In this document: in pieces, positions 27,714 through 36,602 of the stretch
Numbering within the stretch: the first letter of the stretch is position 1
Layout of the letters: every line of letters begins with the position of its first letter
Source: Balneolaceae bacterium
GTDB lineage: Bacteria > Bacteroidota > Rhodothermia > Balneolales > Balneolaceae
DNA length: 64,000 bases
Assembly (NCBI GenBank): GCA_020832285.1
Contig: JAFIFB010000059.1
Span: forward strand, 53,341-117,340
Direction: 5' to 3'
Position numbers and translations under genes: made by a program
The notes under the pieces: model-generated
Told to the model about the DNA's origin: nothing
Database searches by the model: none
Seen by the model: the letters and a program-made list of their open reading frames with translations, nothing else

Positions 27714-28823
27714 TCAAACCCGTGCTTCCGTATAGTTATATTCCGGATTCCCGAATTTTTTGAGAGTCCGGTAGTGAGAGGCTACCGCTTCAAAAAAAGT
27801 ATCATGGTGGTTGTAGGGAATATTGAACTCTTCAGCTGTTTTTTCAACAATGGGACTGATTGCAGGGTAATGGATGCTGCAAACTTTAGGAAAGAGATGG
27901 TGTTCTATCTGAAAATTAAGCCCTCCAACATACCAGCAAAGAGCTTTATTATCCCGGGCAAAATTATTGGTAGTTACCATTTCATGAATCATCCAGTGTT
28001 CATCAATCATATTCTCTTCGTCCGGAACCGGATGATCGGTCTCTTCCACCACATGGGCAAGCTGAAATATAACACCCATAATTATGCCTGCTGTTAAATG
28101 CATGGTTGTAAACCCGATCAAAAGATGAAGCCAGGATATATTGAGAAGTATCATCGGTAAAACCAATATATAGGTATAGTAAAACCCTTTGGTGGCAATA
28201 AGACTAATCCATTCACTCGGCGGATGAGTCTTGTTGTTGTATGGACCTATATTCGGTTTCAAAAAATTTTTGTAATCTTTGATGAATACCCAAAACAACA
28301 TCGCCAGGCTATAGGCAAAAAAGGCCAGGATATGCTGCACGCGATGGATTGCTTTATGCTCGGAATGGGGTGAGAGCCGTATAAAACCTGCTACTTCAAG
28401 GTCCTTGTCATGGCCATGAATGTTGGTATAGGTGTGATGGATGATATTATGGGTAATTTTCCAGATATAGCCATTGGCTCCCAGAAGATCAAATGTATAA
28501 CCCAACACTCGATTTACGTTACTGTTAGAAGAGTATGCTCCGTGAAGGGCATCATGCGAAATGGAAAAACCGACACCGGCCATTCCTATACCCATCAAAA
28601 ACGTTATAAACCACATAACTCCAAGAGAAAACTGACCGGAAATGATCAAAGCATAACAACCTACATAGAGGCTCAGCAACAGAACAGTTTTAACAATCAT
28701 CGGCAGATTGGCATGTTTGGAGATCCCATTACCTTCAAAGTATTGATCTACCCGCTCTTTTACAGTTTTTCCGAACTCCCGGCTGGTTCGGTTGTTAAAC
28801 GTAACTTTTTCAACGATTGCCAT
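27714..28823 (-). CDS. Front-end fatty acid desaturase (linoleoyl-CoA desaturase-like)
   Basis: The 369-residue membrane enzyme (start ATG 28823; an in-frame TTG lies 15 bp upstream) has three histidine boxes: HDALH, HNIIHH and QIEHH. The Q in the third box is characteristic of front-end desaturases. Hydrophobic pairs lie at about 45-90 and 165-245. It introduces a double bond into acyl chains using a di-iron centre, helping to adjust membrane fluidity. No cytochrome b5 domain is fused, so electrons come from another carrier. Its neighbour is the stress cluster, which fits membrane adaptation. Confidence 0.9.
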   Translation of the reverse strand: MAIVEKVTFNNRTSREFGKTVKERVDQYFEGNGISKHANLPMIVKTVLLLSLYVGCYALIISGQFSLGVMWFITFLMGIGMAGVGFSISHDALHGAYSSNSNVNRVLGYTFDLLGANGYIWKITHNIIHHTYTNIHGHDKDLEVAGFIRLSPHSEHKAIHRVQHILAFFAYSLAMLFWVFIKDYKNFLKPNIGPYNNKTHPPSEWISLIATKGFYYTYILVLPMILLNISWLHLLIGFTTMHLTAGIIMGVIFQLAHVVEETDHPVPDEENMIDEHWMIHEMVTTNNFARDNKALCWYVGGLNFQIEHHLFPKVCSIHYPAISPIVEKTAEEFNIPYNHHDTFFEAVASHYRTLKKFGNPEYNYTEARV

Positions 28824-29077
28824 TTCATTCTGCTTCAATAATTCATAAATATTGGGTTAAAATTATAAAAATGCATCTAGCAGGTCTTTACAAAAATTCT
28901 GAATAATATTACAGATATCACACTTTATTTGTAATCTGCCATTATTTCTAAGATTTACATAATACCCATATCGAATTAATCAGCATATTAAAACTGTAAA
29001 ATATGTAACATTGCGATATCAAACTGTAACGTAAAAACAACTCGGATTCACAAACTTATGCGAACCTAATCTACACT

Positions 29078-29216
29078 AGTGTTATGTCAAAGATAAAACG
29101 TCGGGTTAAGTCATCTGACGAGTTTTTCAAAAAATATACCAATGTAGATGATTGGGATGATTCCGGATCGACTCGTCTGATGACTCTCTCACACTTTTAC
29201 AGTTGACACGACACTA
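29078..29216 (+). repeat. MITE-like palindromic repeat, type B (R6)
   Basis: It is bounded by TAGTGTTATGTCAA and TTGACACGACACTA, so it both begins and ends in TA. The inner stem arms AAGTCATCTGACGAGT and ACTCGTCTGATGACT surround a loop of about 40 nt. It is about 97% identical to 37532-37670. The rest of the gap 28824-29467 shows no gene. Confidence 0.9.
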
Positions 29217-29467
29217 GTAACAGACGATAATTATAACATCAACTACCAAAAGACCGTTATTTTTAAAGATATGTGGAATTCTTACAGAGATAACACATCT
29301 AAACGCCTTAATCAATATCGAACATGATTCAAATTCAGTTTTTTATAAGTAACAAGATTGATGAACAGATGATAATTATGGTTTCAGAAGGTATCGATAA
29401 ATTAAAGTTAGTCAATTTTAAAGGGCTACTATAACACGGAATTACTAATAGAATGAATCACTGAAAA

Positions 29468-30085
29468 ATGATTAATACTGAATTCGCTATTGAAAAAAAT
29501 GTTCGTAAAAGGCCTGTAAGAACGAAACTCTATGTGAGATACAGAGTGTGTTTGCGATGCTGCGAAATAGTTAAAATTGAACTTAAGAAGTTGAAAATCA
29601 GGCACTCTATCCAACCATACGGAGCTATTGAATTTCATAATGATGTATCACAAATAAAGCTGAATAAACTTAAAACAAATTTACAGAGACACGGACTGGA
29701 TTTACTTGATGTTCAGGAAAGCCTGCTGTTAGAACGAATTATCAATACTATCATCGAAGTAATACATCATTTTGACAAATTACCAAACCTCACCTATAAA
29801 GAGATTATCGCTAAAAACATTGGTGAAGCAAACGATTCTGTTTTAAAAATCTTTTCCGAAGTTGTAGGGATGTCGGTCATCCAGTTTATTATCCTCCAAA
29901 AGGTTGAACGAATTAAAGAACTTCTGTTATATGATGATATACCTCTGGACGAAATAGCGGATTTACTTCGATACAAGAGTGAACAGCATCTGGTTGCACA
30001 GTTTAAAAAATTTACCGGACTCACTCCTCACTATTTTAAGAAGTTAAAAAAAGAACGCATGGCGATTGCTTCACGAAATTCCTAA
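29468..30085 (+). CDS. AraC-type transcription regulator (1)
   Basis: The 205-residue protein has an N-terminal region of about 90 residues (KLYVRYRVCLRCCEIVKIEL) shared with its paralogue at 33276, and a C-terminal AraC helix-turn-helix pair (residues 115-195: LLLYDDIPLDEIADLLRY, then FKKFTGLTPHYFKKLK). It lacks a sugar-binding cupin, so the signal it senses is unknown. Extra N-terminal residues 1-18 precede the conserved block. Likely regulator of the adjacent stress genes and a candidate binder of the shared double-dyad leader, though this is inference. Confidence 0.82.
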   Translation: MINTEFAIEKNVRKRPVRTKLYVRYRVCLRCCEIVKIELKKLKIRHSIQPYGAIEFHNDVSQIKLNKLKTNLQRHGLDLLDVQESLLLERIINTIIEVIHHFDKLPNLTYKEIIAKNIGEANDSVLKIFSEVVGMSVIQFIILQKVERIKELLLYDDIPLDEIADLLRYKSEQHLVAQFKKFTGLTPHYFKKLKKERMAIASRNS

Positions 30086-30239
30086 ACAGGATAATCAACC
30101 GGCCTTCACACTTAACCACTGCCCCTCCACCTGAATGCCAAGGCCATTTTGATGATAGCAAAAACTGTCATCAGTAAACTATACAATCATCTTTCTCCTC
30201 GATGTAACAGACTGCGTTCGCGTAATGATGATATTGATG

Positions 30240-30278
30240 TGTGAGAATAACTTCACAACTACCCGCAGTTTGTGGGAA
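30240..30278 (+). promoter_or_regulatory. Shared stress-gene leader, copy B
   Basis: TGTGAGAATAACTTCACA is followed by the dyad CCCGCAGTTTGTGGG and AA, 15 nt before the ATG at 30294. The second dyad could pair in RNA as well as DNA (G-U allowed). Confidence 0.6.
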
Positions 30279-30293
30279 TTTACGGATATCATT

Positions 30294-30950
30294 ATGAAAA
30301 TAAATTATGTACCGGCCTTTGCAATCGTTGTTATTTTACTTGCAATAACGATTACTGCAGCTGCCTGTTCAACTACCGGAATACAGCGGTCAGAAGATGT
30401 GCAATCTGATTTACGTACTGTAGATAACGACATTAAACTTGTTATTGTACAACTTGATGCGATTGGATCATCGCTTGATGAACTGACCAAACCCGGTCAG
30501 GCAGATGTAAAGAGAGCATTTGATGTTTTCTCAAAGAATGTTTCAAAAGTTGAGAAGATGGAGAAAAATTTCTCTAAACATGCCGATCAAATGACTAAAA
30601 GCGGAAAAACATATTTTGAAGCCTGGGACAAAAATAAAAACCAGTATGACAACCCTGACATACAAAAAAGAAGTGATGAACGCCGTGCAGCACTTGGTAA
30701 TATTTACGATAGAATAGGCGAAAACAATAAGGGCGTCAAAGAAGCATTCAAGATTTATGTTTCTGACGTAACCCAGATAGAATCTTATATGTCGAACGAC
30801 TTAACTTCCAAAGGAATCTCATCCATCTCGTCAATGTCTGACAGAACTGTACGCAATGGCTCACATCTGAAAAATGAACTGGTAAATCTGCAATCAGCAA
30901 TTGAAGATGCACGAGCTGAGATGACACAGTCTGGCATTTCAATGAATTAG
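30294..30950 (+). CDS. DUF2959 family lipoprotein (1)
   Basis: The 218-residue product has a signal peptide and lipobox (ITAAACSTTG), then an all-helical body with coiled-coil character, as in DUF2959. I chose the ATG that follows the leader at a constant distance; a longer frame from 30225 would run through the leader. It is about half identical to the gene at 32304 (both end ARAEM-QSGI-M). The two genes share downstream flanking sequence too, showing a segmental duplication. Function unknown; probably periplasmic stress role. Confidence 0.78.
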   Translation: MKINYVPAFAIVVILLAITITAAACSTTGIQRSEDVQSDLRTVDNDIKLVIVQLDAIGSSLDELTKPGQADVKRAFDVFSKNVSKVEKMEKNFSKHADQMTKSGKTYFEAWDKNKNQYDNPDIQKRSDERRAALGNIYDRIGENNKGVKEAFKIYVSDVTQIESYMSNDLTSKGISSISSMSDRTVRNGSHLKNELVNLQSAIEDARAEMTQSGISMN

Positions 30951-31217
30951 CAGGTTAGGTCTTCAGAAAAAGATCAAGAGTTAAACAGGCGCTGTTCGGC
31001 AGAAAATGAGTTTGAATCAAAAAGCCGTTTCAGAGCCTGTCCTGTTTTTAAATAACGAGAGTTCGATATAAGTATTTGGGAAAAGAGTCTCCCCTCATTC
31101 GTAAGGATGAGGCGAGGTTATAATTGTTTCCACTCGGATATTAAGTTAGAAACTTAACCCATAGCCTTGTTTGAACAAACACTAAATTAAATCAAAAAAA
31201 ACAAAAATATAAGACGT

Positions 31218-31889
31218 ATGAACATTACAAAATTATCATTCATTATAGCGATGTTACTGGCTGCAGCCCTGGTACTGTCAGGTTGTAAAAACTGGAGTAA
31301 AACAGCAACAGGAGCAACAATAGGAACAGGAGCCGGGGCGGCTGCTGGTGCAGTTATCGGTAAAACTCTTGGTAACACGGCTGCCGGTGCCATTGCAGGA
31401 GCGGTTGTTGGCGGTACTGCCGGTGCAATAATCGGTAGCAATATGGACAAAAAAGCCAAAGAAATGGAAGAAGAGATGGACGGAGTGATAGTTCAGCGAG
31501 TTGAAGAAGGAATTGCTGTGAGCTTTGATAGTGGTATTCTCTTCGACTTCGACTCATCCACTCTGCGCCGGGAAGGAAATGAAAATCTTCGAAAACTGGT
31601 CAGTATTATAAATCGCGATGATGACACTACTCTTATGATTGTAGGCCACACGGATTCAAGGGGCGACGAAGATTACAACATGAGATTAAGTGAACGCCGC
31701 GCACAATCTGCGAGAACATACATGATTGCTCAAGGACTTTCCTCGTCCAAAATTCAAATAGTTGGCAGGGGAGAATTAGAACCTATTTCCGAAAATGAGA
31801 CTGATGCAGGAAGACAAAAGAACCGCCGGGTTGAGGTAGCTATCTTTGCCAGTTCCGATTATGTAGATCGGGTGCAATCAGAGATCTGA
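31218..31889 (+). CDS. OmpA-family lipoprotein with glycine zipper
   Basis: The 223-residue protein has a lipobox (LVLSGC), a glycine-zipper segment (residues 30-75, rich in GA repeats, e.g. GAGAAAGAVIGKTLG) and an OmpA/MotB peptidoglycan-binding domain (residues 105-215: FDFDSSTLR, VGHTDSRGDEDYN, LSERRAQSAR, GRGELEPI, NRRVEV). This is the YiaD/slp-like architecture: outer-membrane lipoprotein tethered to peptidoglycan. It is flanked by the two DUF2959 lipoproteins and followed by a terminator. Confidence 0.9.
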   Translation: MNITKLSFIIAMLLAAALVLSGCKNWSKTATGATIGTGAGAAAGAVIGKTLGNTAAGAIAGAVVGGTAGAIIGSNMDKKAKEMEEEMDGVIVQRVEEGIAVSFDSGILFDFDSSTLRREGNENLRKLVSIINRDDDTTLMIVGHTDSRGDEDYNMRLSERRAQSARTYMIAQGLSSSKIQIVGRGELEPISENETDAGRQKNRRVEVAIFASSDYVDRVQSEI

Positions 31890-31985
31890 TAAAATCCCAC
31901 TACAGTTCTTGTGATTAGCCGGGTTAACTGGATTATTACACGGTATCATAAACATTCTGATTACTGACAGGATTATGCATATAAG

Positions 31986-32017
31986 GCCATACAATTTAAT
32001 TTGTATGGCTTTTTTTT
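31986..32017 (+). terminator. Rho-independent terminator after the OmpA lipoprotein
   Basis: Arms GCCATACAA and TTGTATGGC around a short AT loop are followed by eight Ts. It ends the OmpA transcript 100 bp after the stop. Confidence 0.85.
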
Positions 32018-32027
32018 CATTTTTTAT

Positions 32028-32072
32028 GTGAGCACCGAGCGAAGCGATTTCCGTGAAACGATATCCGGATTA
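32028..32072. repeat. 45-bp repeat, copy 2
   Basis: It matches 20881-20925: GAGCGAAGCGATTTCCGTGA and ACGATATCCGG. Non-coding. The rest of 32073-32248 shows nothing recognisable. Confidence 0.55.
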
Positions 32073-32248
32073 GAATGATTGCCGGTAAATTCATTTAAAT
32101 GAGCTTATGAGTTAAAGCAGTCTCATCAATAAGGCGATTCATCTCTTTGCGGCCAATCCCGAATCAACAGATAAAAATACCTGTGAATTATGTAAGAGTT
32201 CATTTTCTATATATAAGAGATAATAGCGGTAGTATCATGATATTAAAG

Positions 32249-32288
32249 TGTGAGGATAAATAAACACTTATCCTGCGGGTTGTGGGAT
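32249..32288 (+). promoter_or_regulatory. Shared stress-gene leader, copy D (weakest)
   Basis: TGTGAGGATAAATAAACACTT shows a diverged first dyad, and CCTGCGGGTTGTGGG matches the second dyad. The motif ends 15 nt before the ATG at 32304. Confidence 0.5.
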
Positions 32289-32303
32289 AAAAGGATTATG
32301 ATC

Positions 32304-32957
32304 ATGAAACTATTAACCAGACCAGGCCTTTACATTATCGCCTTTTGTTTGGCTGCATTCATTTTTGTGGCATGTTCAAATAACGGTATTCAGCGTTCTG
32401 GAAATGCCCAGGCTTCTTTGGAAGTAGTAGAAAATGACATTCAAAAGATTGTTTTACAAATTGATAAGATTGGAGCAGCACTTGATAAACTTACCAGTCC
32501 GGGAGAAACAGATACGAGACAAGCTTACGATCAATATTCAGCAAGTCTATCGACCATTGAGAAGCTTGAAAGTGATTTCCAGAAACATGTGAAAGAGATG
32601 GAAACCAATAATAAAGCTTATTTAAGTGAGTGGGAAAAGAACAGTAATGAATATGATAACCCCGAAATTCAAAGACTTAGTTCAGAACGCCACGAAATAA
32701 TAAGTAAGGCATTCAATAAGATTTCTGAAAATAACGTTGGAATAAAAGATGCGTTTAAAGCTTATGTATCTGATGTGATTGAAATTGAGATTTTCATTTC
32801 AAACGACTTAACAAGCCGGGGAATTGAATCTATTTCCCCGACATCAAACCGTACTGTGAATAATGGCAAACATCTAAAAAATGCATTACTAAATCTTCAA
32901 TCAGCAATTGAAGCTGCCAGAGCAGAAATGATTCAGAGTGGAATTACAATGAAATGA
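32304..32957 (+). CDS. DUF2959 family lipoprotein (2)
   Basis: A 217-residue paralogue of the gene at 30294: lipobox FVACSN, then a helical DUF2959 body (YDNPEIQRLSSER, NNVGIKDAFKAYVSDV, NDLTSRGIESI). The start is set by the leader spacing; ATGs at 32298 and 32250 are in frame. The following 110 bp resemble the bases after the first copy, so the duplication included flanks. Confidence 0.78.
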   Translation: MKLLTRPGLYIIAFCLAAFIFVACSNNGIQRSGNAQASLEVVENDIQKIVLQIDKIGAALDKLTSPGETDTRQAYDQYSASLSTIEKLESDFQKHVKEMETNNKAYLSEWEKNSNEYDNPEIQRLSSERHEIISKAFNKISENNVGIKDAFKAYVSDVIEIEIFISNDLTSRGIESISPTSNRTVNNGKHLKNALLNLQSAIEAARAEMIQSGITMK

Positions 32958-33275
32958 GAGAGAGCATCACCTTAGCGCACATCAAGAGTGAATAAGATAC
33001 TTTTCGGCAGGAAATGGGCTGGCATCAAAAAACCAGTTCATAACTTGTCGGAGAGTACTTATTTATCAGTTGCAGCACCCCAAAATAATAACCATGTTAT
33101 ATATTCGGGCTGTAAACCTGTGTTTTATGTAACATCAATAAAAATATCTGTAAGACATATTTAACCTATAATTTGAGATACTATTGCAATTATTGTTATA
33201 TATAGATCATGAAAAAAGTTCTTGCGATTTAATACTCAGCAAATATTGTGCTGCAGTAATTTAAACAGAGGCAAA

Positions 33276-33836
33276 ATGAAATTATATATTAAATATATGG
33301 TTAGCCTGCGATGCAAGATGTTCGTTAGAGATGAACTCCAAAAGCTCGGGCTCAACTCAGACATTGTAGAACTTGGAATGGTTGAAGTTCAGGATGACAT
33401 TACAGATGAACAGTTAGAAACATTTGCAAATAACCTGAGAAAAGGCGGACTGGAACTCCTTGACAACAAAAAAAATATACTTGTTGAAAAAATAAAAAAT
33501 GTAATTATTGATATGGTTCACTTCGCCGATGATGTTCCAAAAGTGAACGATTCCGATTACATCAGTAATAAACTCGGTTACGATTATACCTATCTCTCCA
33601 ATACCTTTTCGGAAGTAAAGGGTATAACCATACAGCAGTATATCATCATGCATAAAATTGAACGGGTCAAAGAATTGTTACTGTATGATGAACTAACCCT
33701 TACCGAAATTGCCTGGAAATTAGATTACAGCAGTGTTGCCCATCTCTCTAACCAATTCAAGAAGGTTACCGGCCTCACCCCTACCTACTTCAAAGAGTTA
33801 AAAAATAAAAGAGAAAAAAACCTCGAGAACCTGTGA
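33276..33836 (+). CDS. AraC-type transcription regulator (2)
   Basis: 186 residues, starting MKLYIKYMVSLRCKMFV, the common N-terminal form in Bacteroidota homologues, hence the start chosen (a frame from 33222 adds 18 unrelated residues). The N-terminal 90 residues are a small alpha-beta domain; residues 100-180 are the AraC DNA-binding domain (LLLYDELTLTEIAWKLDYSS, FKKVTGLTPTYFKEL). Paralogue of 29468. It lies just before the run of small stress genes at 33954-35252, its likely targets or co-members. Confidence 0.85.
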   Translation: MKLYIKYMVSLRCKMFVRDELQKLGLNSDIVELGMVEVQDDITDEQLETFANNLRKGGLELLDNKKNILVEKIKNVIIDMVHFADDVPKVNDSDYISNKLGYDYTYLSNTFSEVKGITIQQYIIMHKIERVKELLLYDELTLTEIAWKLDYSSVAHLSNQFKKVTGLTPTYFKELKNKREKNLENL

Positions 33837-33899
33837 TATATACAAATCTTTAACTCTCCCTTATAACGTATTTATCGTTGAATACAAACATATTTCAGT

Positions 33900-33939
33900 T
33901 GTGAAAATAGTTTCACAACTGTCCTGTAAGTTGCAGGAA
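33900..33939 (+). promoter_or_regulatory. Shared stress-gene leader, copy C (best dyads)
   Basis: TGTGAAAATAGTTTCACA is a near-perfect inverted repeat, followed by CCTGTAAGTTGCAGG and AA. It ends 14 nt before the ATG at 33954. Confidence 0.65.
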
Positions 33940-33953
33940 ACAAATACAGTAAA

Positions 33954-34286
33954 ATGGAAAAAATACTGATTGGTACTATAACAGCATTAATATTGTTGGC
34001 TTTTATACCAATCAAATCTGCAACATTTAATGCGGCAGATATGACTCTGGTAAATGCTGAATTAAACAATAATACAGAAGAAACCCAAGCCTTGTTAATC
34101 CAGTTAGGCGAATCGAATGAATTCAATAATTCTGAATTGATGCTTGCTGAGAATAAGGAAACTGAAAATAAAATGATAGAGAAAAAACAAGAGACAGGAA
34201 CCAGTGACAGAGGCGCATTCATATTTGTTGGATCCATGGTCATGATTGGAATTCTTTTGCTTCTGCCCCCTTTAAAAACCCTTTAA
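33954..34286 (+). CDS. Small membrane protein with two hydrophobic ends
   Basis: 110 residues: N-terminal helix (LIGTITALILLAFIP), a polar Glu/Asn-rich middle (residues 25-85) and a C-terminal helix (FIFVGSMVMIGILLLLPP). No known domain. Its layout resembles the 70-residue protein at 26950, which shares the leader. First gene of the probable transcript that continues to 35252. Confidence 0.68.
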   Translation: MEKILIGTITALILLAFIPIKSATFNAADMTLVNAELNNNTEETQALLIQLGESNEFNNSELMLAENKETENKMIEKKQETGTSDRGAFIFVGSMVMIGILLLLPPLKTL

Positions 34287-34301
34287 ATAAATATATAACT
34301 T

Positions 34302-34757
34302 ATGAAACATTCATTATTCATAATTACAACAATGGCTCTTATTTCAGCATTTGTAATTCAAGGCTGCGACAGGTCTTCCAATCAAATGGAAGGAACTGAA
34401 ACTTCCGTAATAGAAGCAGAAAGAGATAGAGATGTAGAGATCTCCAGTAGTGATCTGCAGGCCGAAGTCCGAGTTTACAGACAAGAAGCCGGAAATAAAA
34501 TCATGAAAAATAACCGAACTATAGCTGACATCAAGCGGGAAATAGAAAGTAAAGATAGTGATGTCAGGGATGCGCACACAGTAAGAGTTGAAGAGCTTGA
34601 GCGTACCAATCGCGACTTGAAGCGACAAATAGACAACTATAGTCACACCACACAAAATCATTGGAATGAATTCAAAAGTGATTTCAGAACTGCTATGGAT
34701 GATCTCGGAAATTCATTAGATGATTTCTTTACAACTACTACAACTTCCTCAAACTAA
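34302..34757 (+). CDS. sll1863-type stress response lipoprotein
   Basis: 151 residues with a signal peptide and lipobox (VIQGCDRS), then a charged helical coiled-coil body (IKREIESKDSDVR, VEELERTNRDLKRQID) and an acidic tail ending in a Thr/Ser run. This is the pattern of the sll1863 stress-response family. Only 15 bp follow the preceding gene. Probably periplasmic or outer-membrane bound. Confidence 0.72.
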   Translation: MKHSLFIITTMALISAFVIQGCDRSSNQMEGTETSVIEAERDRDVEISSSDLQAEVRVYRQEAGNKIMKNNRTIADIKREIESKDSDVRDAHTVRVEELERTNRDLKRQIDNYSHTTQNHWNEFKSDFRTAMDDLGNSLDDFFTTTTTSSN

Positions 34758-34781
34758 TCGTAAACTAAAATCTCAAATATC

Positions 34782-34937
34782 ATGGGAAATCTATTATATA
34801 TCGTTGCCGTAATCTTAATCATTGCCTGGTTAGTCGGATTTGTTGGCTATAGCGCTGGAGGCATTATTCACATTCTTCTTGTAATAGCAATAATAGCAGT
34901 TCTCCTACAGGTCATTCAGGGTAGAAGAATACTTTAA
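34782..34937 (+). CDS. lmo0937-type small membrane protein
   Basis: 51 residues: MGNLLYIVAVILIIAWLVGF, then GGIIHILLVIAIIAVLLQV and a basic end. This is the small two-helix lmo0937 (DUF5670) family, common in stress clusters of Bacteroidota and Firmicutes. It lies 24 bp after the sll1863-type gene. Confidence 0.85.
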   Translation: MGNLLYIVAVILIIAWLVGFVGYSAGGIIHILLVIAIIAVLLQVIQGRRIL

Positions 34938-34985
34938 CACTGATTATGATCACAAATAATCTTTAACCCTAAATTATAATACCAA

Positions 34986-35252
34986 ATGAAAGCATTAAAG
35001 TTTATTACCTCAGCTCTGATTTTAACTGCTGCAGGTGTTGCAGTTGGAATGCTCTTTGCACCACAAAAGGGATCCAGAACAAGGCGCAAAATTTCCGAAT
35101 TAAATCATGATTACAATGATTATCTCTCGGATAGATTTGATGAATTTGTTGATTTTATTTCCCATCCTTTGGAAAATGCAGAAGATGAGGCTAAGCGAAT
35201 TGCTAAAAAAGCAAAGGCAAAAGCGAATAAAATTGCAGCTAAAGTTAATTAA
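34986..35252 (+). CDS. YtxH domain protein
   Basis: 88 residues: one membrane helix (ITSALILTAAGVAVGMLFAP) with the YtxH signature FAPQKGSRTRRKI, then a charged, Lys/Ala-rich helical tail. YtxH proteins are general-stress membrane proteins of unknown mechanism. Last gene before a strong terminator. Confidence 0.85.
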   Translation: MKALKFITSALILTAAGVAVGMLFAPQKGSRTRRKISELNHDYNDYLSDRFDEFVDFISHPLENAEDEAKRIAKKAKAKANKIAAKVN

Positions 35253-35290
35253 GATTTGAAGTAAAACAGATCGAAATTTTACGTACAATT

Positions 35291-35328
35291 GCACACCCTT
35301 TTTTTATAAGGAGTGTGCATTTTTTTTG
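35291..35328 (+). terminator. Rho-independent terminator after ytxH-like gene
   Basis: Arms GCACACCC and GGAGTGTGC around a T-rich loop are followed by nine Ts. It separates the small stress genes from the histidine kinase. Confidence 0.85.
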
Positions 35329-35381
35329 ATTAAATTGAAATGATTAACACGATTAGTGGTTGATATGTGAAATAAAAAATA

Positions 35382-36476
35382 ATGATTATGAATAACGGCA
35401 ATACGGATGAAGTTCAAACGGACTACTCCTTAGCCCCTTTTTTCGATTTATCTCACGACTTACTCTGTATTGCCGGATTTGATGGATATTTCAGAAAGGT
35501 TAATCCCGCGGTATGTAATGTTTTGGGTTATACTGAGGAAGAACTCCTTTCTAAGCCTATCAGTTATTTTCAACATCCGGATGACAAAGAGATCACCCGA
35601 AGAACCCGTGCCCCTATTCTGCATGGAAAACCTCTCACAAATTTTGAAAACCGCTATATCACAAAACAGGGCGACGTTGTTTGGTTTGCCTGGACCTCAA
35701 TACCTGTTGAAGATGAAGAATTGATTTATGCTATTGCCAAAAACATAACACATAAAAAGAGACATGAAGAAGAACGAAATATGCTTCTTTCGGAATTAAG
35801 CAACACCAATAACCATCTACGGAATCTCAACTACTATAATTCTCATGATCTCAGAGGGCCTGTAAGCAATTTGATTGCCATATTTAGTTTGATGGACGTA
35901 TCCCATATTACTGATAAGGAAACCCGCATGTTTTTCGATTTACTGAAGAAATCAACAGAGAATCTTAAAGATACGCTGGATGACTATGTGGATGGACTCA
36001 ACAATCAAGACTCCCGACTAATTAACCTTGTTAATGTTAAAATCACGGATGTGATCGATTCCATCAGACTCACAATTGACTCACTTATAAAAAATTCAGC
36101 TGCAACTTTTCAGATCGACCTGAGCGCTTTTGAGTCCGTAAATTTTAATCCAAAATATTTAGAGAGTATTTTTCTAAACCTGATTACAAATTCTATTAAA
36201 TATGCCCACCCGGACCGTGATCCTGTTATCACAATAAAAACCATGATCACAAATGGGAAAAAGCAGCTTACCTTTTCAGATAACGGAATCGGGTTTGACA
36301 GTGAAAAACAACATGATAATGTGTTTGGCCTGAATCAAACCTTCCACGAAAACAAAGACAGCAAGGGAATCGGGCTATACCTTGTGTACAATCATATAAC
36401 AAACCTGGGTGGACGGATTACAGTAGATAGTAAAATTGATAAAGGTACTACGTTTACGCTTACCTTTCGGGACTAA
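35382..36476 (+). CDS. PAS-domain sensor histidine kinase
   Basis: 364 residues, no membrane helix, so cytosolic. Residues 18-125 are a PAS sensor (FFDLSHDLLCIAGFDGYFRKVNPA, split by GYTEEELL). A coiled linker leads to the H-box NSHDLRGPVSNL at about 155, the N-box NLITNSIKYAHP at about 268, and the G-boxes DNGIGFD and KGIGLYLVYNHI. No response regulator is adjacent, so its partner is elsewhere. Its place after the stress cluster suggests it signals envelope or redox stress, but this is inference. Confidence 0.9.
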   Translation: MIMNNGNTDEVQTDYSLAPFFDLSHDLLCIAGFDGYFRKVNPAVCNVLGYTEEELLSKPISYFQHPDDKEITRRTRAPILHGKPLTNFENRYITKQGDVVWFAWTSIPVEDEELIYAIAKNITHKKRHEEERNMLLSELSNTNNHLRNLNYYNSHDLRGPVSNLIAIFSLMDVSHITDKETRMFFDLLKKSTENLKDTLDDYVDGLNNQDSRLINLVNVKITDVIDSIRLTIDSLIKNSAATFQIDLSAFESVNFNPKYLESIFLNLITNSIKYAHPDRDPVITIKTMITNGKKQLTFSDNGIGFDSEKQHDNVFGLNQTFHENKDSKGIGLYLVYNHITNLGGRITVDSKIDKGTTFTLTFRD

Positions 36477-36590
36477 CAGCTCTGCTCTTTCGAGATGGCC
36501 TTTCTGGGTATAAAACTCAATCATCTGCTCGATAAACTGAATCTGGTTTGAACTGAGCCTGTTATCTTTTAAAAACTCTTCAGAACAAGA
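36477..36590 (-). pseudogene. Relic of a type I restriction subunit (HsdR C-terminal piece)
   Basis: The minus-strand translation reads EEFLKDNRLSSNQIQFIEQ and MIEFYTQKGHLERAEL, which resembles the C-terminal helical part of EcoEI/EcoR124-type HsdR. Nothing else of that gene remains. It overlaps no intact gene and lies between the histidine kinase and the UPF0175 antitoxin. Confidence 0.5.
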
Positions 36591-36602
36591 AAAGATTACA
36601 CA

